From Theobroma cacao (Eukaryota > Streptophyta > Magnoliopsida > Malvales > Malvaceae): DNA of 64,000 nt. A program made the translations under genes and the position numbers. The notes under the pieces were generated by a model, which did not search any database, was not told the DNA's origin, and worked only from the letters and a program-made list of their open reading frames with translations. The stretch spans positions 19,153,691 through 19,217,690 of the forward strand of contig NC_030858.1 in assembly GCF_000208745.1 (NCBI RefSeq). Reading direction: 5' to 3'. Shown here in pieces: positions 12,957 to 24,976 of this stretch (position 1 is the stretch's first letter; each line of letters opens with the position of its first letter).

Positions 12957-14731
12957 TGTGTCGGAATAGGCCCTGTTCACCATGGACCCTTCGATATAAC
13001 TCCCGTCGACATGAGTGCGCACATATGGGGGAATGGAATCACTACCTCACTCCCTTTACTCTCCTTGAGAGGTAGTAATGGAATATCCTTTATTACCTTA
13101 TGGTAACATTGGAATGGAATCAATGCCTCATTCCTTTCTCAAAAAATGGTAATGCAAAAATCCTTCATTACCTTCTAAGATTTGTTAAAGGAATAACCCC
13201 CGTTAACCATGAGCAACAACCAACATTTCACATCTTATTATTGAATACTTATTTTATAATTCACCCTCATTCATTAAGCACAATGTTCATTTGACATCTT
13301 ATTATGTCCTCATACTCATAACATGTGGTATGTGAAACTACTTCACATACTTAGCATTATGACATTCAACATGTGTTTATTCTCATATCATGGACTATAT
13401 GGAAATTACCTCACATACCTTAGCGTAATTTACATCATATGCCTATTCTCATTCATGTGGTATATGGCAATGTCATCACATATAAATTAACAGACAAACA
13501 ACATATAGTCCTTCATAACCTCATTTAACATATGGAATTCATCATCAGATAATTATTACAATTTAGTATGCTCCAAGCATTTCATACACATCTCATAAAA
13601 TTAAGTGGTGTTTTTGGTATAAAACGTTTGAAAGGACTTGTTCTCCTTTGTTGAAAGCTAATACATAACATAATATTTACATATATGTAGTAGCTTTGAA
13701 AATCATTTCTAGAATAATTTCTCATATACAAACACATTTTTAATTAGTTAAACATTTATGAGAAACCATACTCATCAATAAACCATCAAATCATGCTTCA
13801 ACTTTACATTGGTGTATTCATTCACCTTGACAAAAGTGTGCTTCTAAGCCTTGCTTTTGTCAAACCTCACTCGTTCTAAAATTCACAAGCTCAATGCAAG
13901 TTAACACAACGATTTCTAACATAAATTTCCTATTTTTCCAACAAACCCATTTATTCGAAACTAACTAATTAAACCCATATTTTTTGTTTCAAGCTAATAA
14001 CCCACAATACTTTCTACCCAATTCATATATAATGAAATCTTAATCGTTTTTATCTCCACAGACTTGTTGAAGAACAAAAACCCCCTAAATCCTAGTCAAA
14101 TTCGGATTAAAGGAGTTGAAATTTACAAAACCCTAGAGTTAAGTTGAAAAATTATGATTAATATCTAAAAATGCCGAAACTTACCGTAGATTTGAGTTTG
14201 GAAGGTTGAATCTTTATCCAATGGGTTTTTGAAAGGTTGGAAAAGGGTTTGGTGGTTGTTGAGGATCAGTTGGAGGTTGGAAAAATGAAACATGAAGGCT
14301 AGGGCTCGTGCTAAACATGTTATATTTTTTTTCTGTCAAAAAGCACTAGGATCGACTAGAGAAGCTATGGGATTGATTAGGGCTTTGTCTTTGATATTTT
14401 CATGTAATCTGCCTTAAGATCAACTAGTGAAGTTATAAGATCAACTGGGCCTTTCAATTCTCCAAGATTTTCATGCAATATACCATAGGATCAAGTTGTA
14501 ACCATTGAGGATTGATCCTCCAAGTTCAAACTTATAAAAATACATTTATTTGACTTACTTTTTCAACCATTCCCTCAACCATCATTCACCCATGAATATA
14601 ACACAATCATATGGAGAAATTTACATCAAATGATAAGGAATTCTCATGGATAGTCATCACCTATGTATGATTCATCAAAATTCAAGTTTTTACTAAATTT
14701 TCACAATATGTAAAGATTGGGGTTTCACACA
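12957..14731 (-). mobile_element. Possible Gypsy-type LTR, minus orientation
   Basis: On the minus strand this begins TGTGTGAAACCCC and carries a gene-leader-like segment with a GTAAG donor-like site near 14170-14185, as in the other long LTRs here. The far end has a TGTGTCGG sequence at 12957. It contains internal short repeats (two about 75-bp units near 13030-13175, three near 13320-13490). No matching target duplication was found, so the boundaries are guesses. Confidence 0.3.
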
Positions 14732-15480
14732 AGGTCTCCTAAATTTGATGCGCGAAATTTATGTAGAAAATTATTGATGCAATCATTGGCTTTAGTGACT
14801 TGAGCATCCAAGCCACGATCACATTATTACACCTGGTCCAAGGAATAAACAATTCAACTATCGACTTTGGCTCTTTAATTAATTTATCCACAAAACCAAA
14901 TTTGTTTCAAATGGACAATGCCAGCAAGTACGATCTTCTTTAAGAAAGATAATTTATAGAAGTCAATTTGGCGTTTATTGTTACTACTCCATAATGATAG
15001 GAATGATGAATGAAATAAAGTGATTGATGGTCTTCTAATGGTGAAATTGAGATTTTTGAGGGTGAAACAACCATCATAAAGGTTTCAATTGAAGAAATAA
15101 AGAAAAAATTGACAAGAAGAATCGAAAAAGGAGAAATTTCTTAATTTCTTAATTAATCAATAATTTTGGATGACAATCATCGTTAGTGTCTCAAGATATG
15201 ATCGAAGACTTCAACCAGTTATCTAATACCTCATGAAAGTTCTAGGATGAAATTACAAATTGATAATAATCAAGAAAGATAAAACATTTGATGGGAAAGG
15301 GAAAATGTGAAATTGAATTTTTGTTCAGTTAGTTGAAAGCTGTTACAACTTTATTATTTATACACAACAGATTTGCTACTTAACAACAAGTTTAATGAAC
15401 TAATCCTAACTTAGTCAACTCTAATTACAAATGCTATCTCTATTTAACTTAAGCTTCTTCATGCTCCTAACGTGCGTGAT
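14732..15480 (-). mobile_element. LTR-like sequence upstream of the PP2C gene
   Basis: On the minus strand a TATAAATAATAAA box occurs near 15348-15361, followed downstream by a pyrimidine-rich leader. This looks like a Copia promoter region, but no boundaries or coding parts are seen. It ends within 700 bases of the PP2C start codon, so it may supply upstream promoter sequence to that gene. Confidence 0.25.
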
Positions 15481-15493
15481 GTCACATGCTCCT

Positions 15494-15500
15494 CACGTGT
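15494..15500. promoter_or_regulatory. CACGTGT (ABRE/G-box-like) element upstream of PP2C
   Basis: A single CACGTGT core lies about 660 bases before the PP2C ATG. Such cores bind bZIP or bHLH factors in plants, but one copy at this distance is weak evidence for use. Confidence 0.2.
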
Positions 15501-16161
15501 GCAGCTTCATTTCTGTCATACAGCATGCCTTCTCAACATTTGCAAAATAAATCATCTTTTTAGTATCATACTCGGGACATGGTACGAGGAAAGCAAGATG
15601 GGGCGTAGAGGAGACAAAGGCCATGACCATGAGGGAGGGGGAGAGGGTCACAATCGGCGGAAGTTGCAAGGAAGAGACGGGGAAGGGAGGGGCAGTGGGC
15701 CCTACCCCCACGCGGAATATGATGTCATCGTTTTTTGCTGCCTTTATTTATTATTTTACTAACAACTTCTGCTAATAATATTAGTAGGATCACCAATCTC
15801 TTTATATTGGTGCTGTCAAAGTTGCATTTCAACCCCAACAATCAAACCATTCAAGAAAAGGACTATTCTTGGCTTTGTTTTTGCTTTTACTTTTGGATCA
15901 AGCGGTCAACCTTTATCTTCCATAGCCAATACTACTTTAGTCTTCCTTTGCTTCTATTCCGTGTATTAATGCCCTTCAACAGTAATAATACGAGTGAATA
16001 CCAAACACCCTTTTTTTTCCTCTGCTCTGACCTTTCAGGCTTTCCATCCCTTCCCTCTCTCTCTTCTTTTCTCCTTTTCTGTGTATTGGGTGCATACACG
16101 CACACACTCGCGAGGAAGAAAACGCATCAGGGAATTTTACTAATTTTTATATGTTGAAGAC

Positions 16162-18867
16162 ATGAGCAGAAGTTCATCTGTTGCAGGTGCCTCTCGCCCT
16201 GTTAAAGAAGCCGGCTTCTTTACCAAGATCAAGGTAACTCTCTCTTTTTCTCTGCCTACCTGCTGTTTAACTTGTAATTCGATTCAATTATCTTCTTTCG
16301 GATTTGGGTTGACTTGAGTTACACATATGAGTTGGAAATAAACGTCAGATTGTTGCCTGCTCATTGAATTACATGATGATGATGTTGATGTTGTTGTTGT
16401 CTGTGAATTTTATTTCTGGATTGCAGAATGTTGCTTGCCTCAAGTCATCTTCTTCAGACAAAGGAAAAGGTGGAAAAGGGAAAAGTAAGTCATCGAGTAC
16501 CAAAGTGTCCCACGGATTCCACTTAGTCGAAGGTCAATCAGGCCATGATATGGAAGATTACCATGTTGCTGAATACAGAAAAAAGAGGAATCATACGCTT
16601 GGATTGTTTGCAATCTTTGATGGTCACTTGGGGGATCGCGTGCCCACTTATTTGAAAGACAACCTTTTCAACAATATACTCGAAGAGGTATCGTTTCCTT
16701 ACCATCACATCCCTTTCTTCCAATTGCTTCGTTAGCTCCCCTTCACCCATGTGAATGTCATACAGCCAAATTTCTGGAAAGACCCTGAGGCAGCATTAAG
16801 GAATGCATACCGCTCCACGGATAGGGTCATATTGGAGAACTCTATGCAATTGGGGCCAGGTGGCTCTACTGCTGTAACTGCTATTGTTATTGATGGCAAA
16901 GATTTATGGGTAGCAAACATTGGTGACTCAAGAGCTGTTGTGTGTGAGAGGGGCTCTGCCAATCAAATTACCGTGGACCATGAGCCGCATGCTGAACGAA
17001 GAAGGATAGAGAAGCAGGGTGGCTTTGTGACTACTCTTCCAGGTAATAGATATATATATAATTACGTTTTCCATTTATCACTTTCTGCACTAGGATCATA
17101 CCAAACTGGTTATGCCACATCTACAAGATTGACAGCAGGCTACATCAATGTATTTGTGATTGTTTAATTAAAAAATATTTTGATGATGAAAATGTGATTC
17201 TTATTTCAGGAGATGTGCCTAGGGTTAATGGCCAACTTGCGGTTGCACGGGCTTTTGGGGATCAAAGCCTTAAAGCACATTTAAGCTCAGAACCTGATGT
17301 CAGACATGTTCCCATAGACTCGACTATTGACTTTGTAATACTGGCTAGCGATGGATTATGGAAGGTCAGTTAAATAGGTTATTTGTTATAGCATTTGATC
17401 TCCATTCTGCATCTCTAGGTTCGGCTGGTGCATGGAGCACCTACAGGCTGTAGCAATTGCACGTGTTAAGTTGTCTGTTGAACATAAGAGCTGGATACAT
17501 TTTTAAAAGAAAAAGAAAATAGAGAAATTGGGGGAGGGTGGGGATGGTGGACTGCAGCCCTGGTTCATCTGAAGAAGAAGAGGACATTGGAGAAACAAAT
17601 AGAAGAACCAGAGGGAGAAGGTTTAATTCCATTATCTCAATTTCCAATAATCTCAATAATTTATAATCTGAAACCTCCTGAAAGTGAAATAACATAGGTG
17701 ACTATAAACTAACTTTAAAACATAATGGAAATGCAAAATATAACAACCAAATGCTCTAGCACTCGGAAAATAAGCAATATACTGGTTAATATAATATAGC
17801 CTAAATAATCTAAAAATCTGACATCTATATCTGTATAAACTTTATAACTAATAAGTTATAAAATTACAAGATAAAATGATTAGTAGTTTAATCCGTCAAA
17901 TAACTCTGTTTTGTCCTTCATGTATAGATTACTTTTTGCCCAGGGGTAAAATTTTGATGCATTAATCATTTGGAAAACCATCTCAAAATTTTCCTTAATA
18001 AAGATTAATACAAGATACTTTCTGCGGACCTTTCTCTCTGTATTTTCAAATTTTTGAAATGAAATATTGAAACTGCTTACTGCTTGGTGCATTCTTAGGT
18101 AAAGGGTCAGAATTTTCTTAAAGAATAGGCTCTCTCTTTTTGATTTTGATTTTGATTTTTTTTATTTTGGGTACAGACTTAATGGATAGGATGGATTATT
18201 GTGAGTTTTAAATTTTAGGGGGTTGGGTGGGAGTTGGACAATGAAGTTGTCATTTAGTATTCACTTAGCTTCTTTGTTATGATGCAAATTTTTCTAAACT
18301 TGAAACTGGGCTGCACGTGTGTGCACATGCATAAATACATACAGTTATATTTAGTTGATATCTTAATTTGAATCTTCCGTTCAAAAAGCTATTAGAGAGA
18401 GAGAAAAAATTTCTGCTCTTGCTGAAATAGTTAATTAAAATCTTCCTCAACAAAGCTTTTTAATGATCTCAACTCTGTTTTGTTTATTAATCTGAACACC
18501 TGATCTTAGACAGACCTTAATTCATTGTAGTTTTAATTTTAAGAGATTTCTTCCACAAGATCCCTTGTCTAATTCATTCATAAATCATTCCTTTGATGTA
18601 ACTGTGAGAGATAACTTAAATATCTGGTCAATAGTAAGACAATGCTTTCTTGCGAGTGACTTCATTAGGTTTGATTTATAGTGTTATCCACCAAAAGCAC
18701 CTCAGTAGTGAATAATATAGATGTTATTACAGTTTTTGAGTCAAAGTAGCTGATAGGACTGAGAAAGACTAGAGAATTGCAGTCATCTGTATTTATGCTT
18801 CACCAATTTTAAGACAAGTTCCTCAACCACAAACATATCATAGGGGATTCTTGATTTGGCTGATTTC

Positions 18868-18898
<31 letters not shown>

Positions 18899-21800
18899 TT
18901 GTAGAATTGGTGGACAAGCTATGCTAAATTCTGAAGGCAAATGAGCATTGTTGTTTTGTTGAATATTTATTAGTTTATCTATGTACAATTGAATAACCAA
19001 CCTACTCCAAGGAATAAGTTGCTCAAGTTTGAGCTAATGATTTATATAGTTGCTTAAGCTCAGCGTGAACTTAGGTCAAGAGTTCAAATACTGAAGCTTA
19101 GCATGTTAATTGCATCAACAATTTGAGATTGGCTCAACTACGTATCCATTGTTGAATAGATTGCGCTCCACATTTTTTGATTAAGGTAGAGTTCAATTTT
19201 AAAACTTTAAAAACATATAATTTTACTGGAGTTTAATTGAGAAGAGATACCATTCTTATCTGTTCATGAAATAATTCAATTTTAGTTTTTTTTTCTTTTA
19301 TTTTTATGAAAGAACTCTTGCTTAAAATATTGTCCAAATTTTAGTTGGATGACATGTCAAATATTTGATTGGTTAATATAAGAAAAAAGTTTTCTGTTAT
19401 TAATTTTTAATTTTTATTTTTCTGAGTTTGACCATTATATTATGAACAAGTTTGAACTAGTCTCTTAACAAAATGATCACATAAATAAATTTGATATGCT
19501 CAGAAGTTGTATGAATTCACTTTGTGAAACAATAGAGAATTTAGGCCCCCAAGGAGACATTTATGTTGGAGTGAAGCAAAAGCATTCTAGAATTTTTCTA
19601 ATTGTTTATCTAGATATGTTTTCCTTTATGTTTACTGTTTTACTATAATTATTGGTTTGTAATTATGTTTTTATTTTACTAAGTGGTCATGTGTATCTAG
19701 CACGTGATCTCCTAATGAGTTTGAATGGCTAGGATTAGATGGGGCTTATGTATTTTTAAGGGCTAGGAATAGAAATTGCTATAACCCTAGATTAAATAGT
19801 CTTTTATACTCATTAGGCAGCTGTATTATATTGGATTGTTTTCTCTTAGAGGTTCTACAACTGTAAACCCTAGTTATCTTGTTCCTACTTCAATTTTACA
19901 TCAATTTTAGCCTTTGTTTGGTTTTCTTTCATTGTTTTGGTTTTCTTTTTAATGTTTTTTCCTCCACACTGCATCATGGAGGTCCCAAGTTCAAATCTTC
20001 AGAAATGGGTGGTGGGGTGCTAGGACCTTTTTAGAACTTATGGCACAAAGTGCAAAAAACAAAAGGCATAATGCTTAAAAAAACCCTGGAACTATTCAAG
20101 AAAATTCAAATATGTTCTTATTTTTCTATTGCATTTAATCAAGTCGCTGTACTTTTATTTTGGATAAAATAGACCCTTATGACAGACTAACATTAGTCAA
20201 TATGCCACTTATCATTTTTATGTCCACGTGGCGTTGAAATGGCATTAACGTGATGGGTGAAAATGTCATGTGGTCATGTCATCATATCACATCAACATGT
20301 CATGTTATCATTCATCATAACATGTCAGTATCATGTGACAAAAATTTAATAAGTGATATTTTGACTAACGATAGTTAGCAACCATTAGTCATAAGAGTCT
20401 ATTTGGCCTAAAATAAAAGCTTAAGCGCTTGATTGAACCCAATAAAAGAATAGGAGCTTATTTGAAGTTTCCTAAATAGTTCAAGAGCTTTTTAGATATT
20501 ATGCCCAAAAAAAAAAGATTTAGCTTTTTACGTAAAAGAAATTAATTGTTTAGTCCACTTATTTCTAAAAAGAATAAACGTGCATAAGAAAAGATTTGTT
20601 ATTCTATTAACTTTAAAACATAAAATTGTATTAATAACCCTCAAAAGTCAATTTATTCTATTGCTTAATGTATTACAAGGATATAGCATTAGTACAATTA
20701 ACTTAACTAAAAGCACCATCAAACTTTAGCTCTAACTTCCTTCACTCCTCAAACAAGAAGTTACTAATTATTTTGTACAAACCATTGCCATTTCATTATG
20801 CTTTCAAAAGACACATATATTGTTGTTTGTCAATGATAATACCACTAACTAAGGGGTGCTTCTTTCTTTCACCTTTTGCCTTTCAAGGCATTTGCATTGG
20901 TAGAGGGCCTCAATTGGAGGTATTTGCCTGTGCTGGATTTCTCTGTGCCTTGACAGCACTTTTCTGAGCATTGGTCCCCCTGTCCCCTCGACAACATTGA
21001 ATATATGCTAAGGCTCCTGAAATACAGATCCTAAGAATGAAGACTTTATTCTTTATTTTGAAAATTTGCCCTCATGAATATGCTATTGCGGTTTTTCCTC
21101 ACATACTCTGGAGTTTTTGGCGAGGGTCATGGGTGTAACCCAAACCCTTTTCCCCTAATTATTGGTTAAAACTAAAAATTAGTACTAGCAGAATTTTTAA
21201 GTTTTCAGTTAAGAAAGTTAGCACTGAAGTTGTTTTATTAGCTTGACAGCTGTAGCAATTTACAATTGAAAAATGCATAATATGTTATAATGGGATATAA
21301 TGTAATAACATGAGTTGGTCACATAGCACTTGGAGGAGACGGCTGTGGTGGTGATGGTGACAATAGTTCATGTTGCTGCTAGGGAGTACACTTGTGGTTG
21401 TTGTGCTGGTGTTAGTTTTACTAATTATGGTTGTGCTGTTGACTATATTAGCAACTAATAAGTATTAAGGTGGTAGCTATGCTTGCTGTGGTAATGCCGA
21501 TGTCATGGTCTTTTAACATTTTACATGGTTTGGTTGTGTTTGTGGTGGTGTGATGGTTGCAATGTCAGCTATGGTTGTTTGACATCCTTAAGGCACTTAA
21601 TGCTCATTATTTTTCAAGCCTTGAGGGATGTTGGGTTGGATTAATAAAGTTGAAATCAGAGCACTTGGGTTATCTAGTCCAACAGATTATCTTGGCATGT
21701 GTTGATGGTGAAGACACTTCAACATGGACCACTGTAATGATAAATAGGTTTGTCTCATCTAACAGAATAACATCATCTGAAACCACCCTCTATATTAGGA

Positions 21801-23476
21801 TTTGCTTGGTAGGAAGGATGGGAAATTTTTTTAATCTAACGGTTAGGTTTCATAACCACCTTTCTATTTTGTAGCTTGACCATTGGATTAAAATTTTTTC
21901 CTTCTTACTTTCCATCCTCCCAACCAAGCAAAGCCTTATTGTGCAACCTAGCTTTTGCTTTGAGATCTTCCTACCATTTGGCTTTGCTTGGTTTTGTGAG
22001 CAATATTTAATAAAAAGTTGGAAGCCAAAAGAAAAAGTTAGAAGCTTCTGTTCAGTCCATGCTTCCCTGTGTGTTAGATACATGGGTGGTCATTTTAAGG
22101 TAGTGCTGTGAATGACAATGTTCTTCATCAGGTAGCCTATTGCTGATTTGATTGTTTGTTGGCAATTGAGATTGGTCTTTCAGAGGATAAATGGGGATTG
22201 GGGTCTAGGGAGGGTCAGATTGATCTTTTCTTACACAGAATGCAGTCATTGGAACTTATGTGCAGGGAATATGATGCAGTGGGAAGCAGAAACAAGAAAA
22301 AGAAAAGTATAACAGTTAAACAAGACCAGAATAAAGGCTAAAAATTGATGATTGATGTAAAATCAAAGTTGGAACAAGATAACTAGGGTTTAGGGTTGTA
22401 GAACCACTGAGAGATAATATTCTAATATAATACGTCTGCCTAATGTGTCTAAAAGACTACCTATAATAGGGTTCAGCAGCTTGTAATTCTAGCCCTTAAA
22501 AACAGATAAACCCCATCTAATCCAGCCTTTCAAACTCATTATGAGATCACATTCTGGTCACTTGATCACTCGATCACATTCTTAGTATTAAAATTTTGTA
22601 CTTAAGTGTCAATGTCAAATTTTTTTTTTATCAAACATCATCTTAAAAATCCATTTATAAATAAGTTTGTACTTAACTTTTCAATATCAAAATTTTTATT
22701 TTCAAACGCCACCTAATTCGCTGGATTACAAATTGGTATGCTATGAAAGGTTGGAGTTTCTTCTTTCTGTTTTACTAGTCATGTTCATTACTACTACAAA
22801 TAGGTTACTTAGCAGACCTTTGGAAGACTTCAGTTTTTTTTTTTTTTGAAACTAGGAAGACTTCAGTTGTTACGAAGGCATCATTTTTTAATGTTGACTG
22901 AAGGGGAAAATTATTCTTTCGAAAGAACCCTGGAACATCTTATTTATATATCAGCTAATCTAGTTATTAATCGTCATTTATATGTTTAACTAATGATGGA
23001 AAGTAAGTTAAGTACATTTTGAGTGGTGGAATCATTTAACAAATATATGGAATGTTTATGTGGAAATGATTGTCATGTGTATCCATGAACGAAGCCCTGG
23101 GGTGATCCTCTTTTTCTGCCCTGCAAAAATTGATTATATTTTTCTAGATCTTGGTTGGTTTTGCAGCGAAGACTTATTTGAATTGAAAGTGATATAACAT
23201 ATTGTAAATAGGTATTAATGAAAATGATTAGGGCTTCTTTATTTCTGTGTTTGCTGCAACTAGCCCAGGCATGAATACTGGTGGTGTTCTTTTATGTTGC
23301 AAGTAATCCAAAAATAACTTGTTTGATATGGTTGGCAGGTTATGAAGAATGAAGAGGCAGTTAATTTGGTGAAATCCATAAAGGACCCTCAAGCAGCAGC
23401 TAAACGATTAACGACTGAAGCATTGGCAAGAAAGAGCAAAGATGATATATCATGCATTGTAATTCGTTTTGGTTGA
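16162..23476 (+). CDS. Protein phosphatase 2C, clade F-like, five exons
   Basis: Exons are 16162-16233, 16427-16687, 16766-17042, 17210-17364 and 23339-23476. All introns are GT-AG, and the joined frame is open for 300 residues ending in TGA. Product: Mn/Mg-dependent Ser/Thr phosphatase. Metal-binding motifs are complete: MEDYH (Asp68), FAIFDGH (Asp89), LWVANIGDSRAV (about 158-169), a LAVARAFGD block, ASDGLW (Asp251) and KDDIS (about 289-293). There is no signal peptide or membrane segment; the N-terminus is short, Ser/Lys/Gly-rich and not conserved. The first ATG gives phase-0 junctions and no upstream in-frame extension is needed. From family knowledge the closest plants relatives are the small (about 280-300 residue) PP2Cs of the At1g22280/At1g34750/At4g28400 type. 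The last intron is nearly 6 kb and full of repeats. An AATAAA lies at 23808. The paralogue cannot be named from this alone. Confidence 0.95.
18867..18893. repeat. (CT)n microsatellite
   Basis: About 13 uninterrupted CT units in the last PP2C intron; likely length-polymorphic. Confidence 0.9.
19564..19903 (+). mobile_element. Small solo LTR in PP2C intron
   Basis: It starts TGTTGGAGTG and ends TTACATCA, 340 bp. Flanks are ATTTA (19559-19563) and ATTTT (19904-19908), a 4 of 5 target duplication. Its 3' two thirds are repeated in inverted orientation at 22353-22590. Size and ends suggest a Copia-type LTR. Confidence 0.65.
20065..20505. mobile_element. MITE with about 118-bp terminal inverted repeats
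   Basis: It begins GGCATAATGCTTAAAA and ends as its diverged reverse complement (TTTTTAGATATTATGCC). The inverted arms extend for about 118 bases each side of a roughly 200-bp centre rich in CATGTCA/TGACATG-type words. It is flanked by CAAAA on both sides (20060-20064 and 20506-20510). No coding capacity. A relative is at 46034-46459. Confidence 0.8.
22353..22590 (-). mobile_element. Partial inverted copy of the small LTR
   Basis: It starts TGATGTAAAATC and is the reverse complement of the LTR at 19564-19903 (shared GATAACTAGGGTTTA-type and CCCCATCTAATCC blocks). The similarity fades near 22590, so the promoter-side end is missing or diverged. The two copies could pair in the pre-mRNA. Confidence 0.65.
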
Positions 23477-23807
23477 TGCTACTAAGGCCGAAGCTTTTGT
23501 TGGCATTGTTCCTCCTGAACTTTCTGTTGGTTGGTTCCATTGGAAGGTGTAAAAAGGGGAACTCTTTGAGATGGAGAGCTTCATCTATGTGGTACATGTC
23601 TTTGTAGGGATAGTGATGTCTGAGCAAGTTGAGATAGCAGTGTGATGCATTTTTGTGTTCCCAGGGACATTCCTCATCAATCCATGAACAGGTTTGCATA
23701 TCTAGATGTCCCGGGGCTTGGGTAATTCTATCGTAAGACCTGTGATTCAAATACGAAAGGTAGAACAGAGATTGATTCTAATCAGGTGTGTATACTGTGT
23801 GGATAGA

Positions 23808-23813
23808 AATAAA
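23808..23813 (+). other. Candidate polyadenylation signal of PP2C
   Basis: AATAAA about 330 bases after the stop codon, followed by AT-rich sequence. Use is not shown. Confidence 0.4.
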
Positions 23814-24804
23814 GGCATGATACAAATACTTGCATGTACTATATACATATTTAGTATTTTGTCGCCGGCTGTTATGTGAAAACTACCACCATTATAATCA
23901 CTTGTTTTCTTTCTATTTTTTGGCTAGTAGAATAGATTGCAAGATGATTGAGAAGGTTCATAGTATTCAGCCAACTTTGGTTAATGTAATGCCTGATATT
24001 TTACCAGCTGAATTATGGGATTTACTCCTGTTGTTAGACCACAATTGGCAATTGAATGGTGAATGCCATGGCATTAATAACTAGTAATTGAGTCTTGCAG
24101 AGAGATCTGCCAAAAAGAAAAAAAATTAAATGTTCATGGTGCAAGGGCACGTGTGGGGATCAGATCAATAATTGTATGGTAACTTTTATTTTCTTTCAAC
24201 CTTGTGCCTTTGGAACTACTTTCTGCTGTGCTTAGTTATGATCACTCTTTTGCGTTACACTTTTTATTTATCACCATATCTGACTAAAAATCACAGCAAA
24301 ACCGAGCTATCAGGGAGAAATCACAACAGACCTCCGCGTCCCAGATCTGGCATGTGACCTACCTCACATGCGTTCTAATGAGTAATGATGTGTTGGACAG
24401 TTCATTAGTTGTTGTTATATCATCAATTATCACCAACATCCATCAACTGATTGCTCCTCTCCCCACTCCTGTCTTCATTTATTTACTTTGAGATCTCCCA
24501 GGGCCAAGTCACATATTTTCCAAGCTTTTGCTTCCAGGATTTAAACTTAATACAACTTTCTTGATTCTAAACAATTTTGCCTAATCAAACTCAAATAGGA
24601 CAAAGACAAGTTTATTTGCTCAATATTCTTGACTTTTACAAGAATACTGAAAAACAAGGCGGATGGAGAAAGTAAGCTGTATGTATCGTCAATCCTGACT
24701 TTGGATCCATACATAAATTATACACAAATTTCTCACCGCATTGCCCGTATAACAAATATACATACTAGCACAAGAATACAAAAGAAAGAAATAAAATATA
24801 AATT

Positions 24805-24807
<3 letters not shown>

Positions 24808-24855
<48 letters not shown>
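24808..24855. repeat. (AT)n microsatellite
   Basis: About 24 AT units, 122 bases beyond the LRX stop codon and so possibly in its 3' untranslated region. Confidence 0.95.
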
Positions 24856-24858
<3 letters not shown>

Positions 24859-24976
24859 GAAAGAAAAAAAATAGTGCTCAAGCTGAACCAAAAAAACACA
24901 CAATTAACATGCGACCCACTCATGGTTGCACCAAAAGAATTTGAATTACAACTCAATGGCGCGCAACAGCATTCCG

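Larger units (their letters stand above)
17365..23338 (+). other. 6-kb last intron of PP2C, repeat-rich
   Basis: The donor is GTCAGT after GGATTATGGAAG and the acceptor is TTGGCAG before GTTATGAAG. The intron holds a (CT)n tract, a solo LTR, a MITE, an inverted partial LTR and otherwise AT-rich sequence with no credible gene. The other three introns are 78-193 bases, so this one has grown by insertion. Confidence 0.85.

Noticed and set aside
12952..14736. Clean solo-LTR boundaries at 12957 and 14731
   Set aside because: Flanking five-mers do not match for any of the nearby TG/CA choices tried; kept only as a low-confidence LTR-like region.
15472..16157. Open frames of 96 and 140 codons upstream of PP2C
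   Set aside because: They lie in promoter or leader sequence and lack similarity to known proteins. The second overlaps the PP2C leader and is T-rich.
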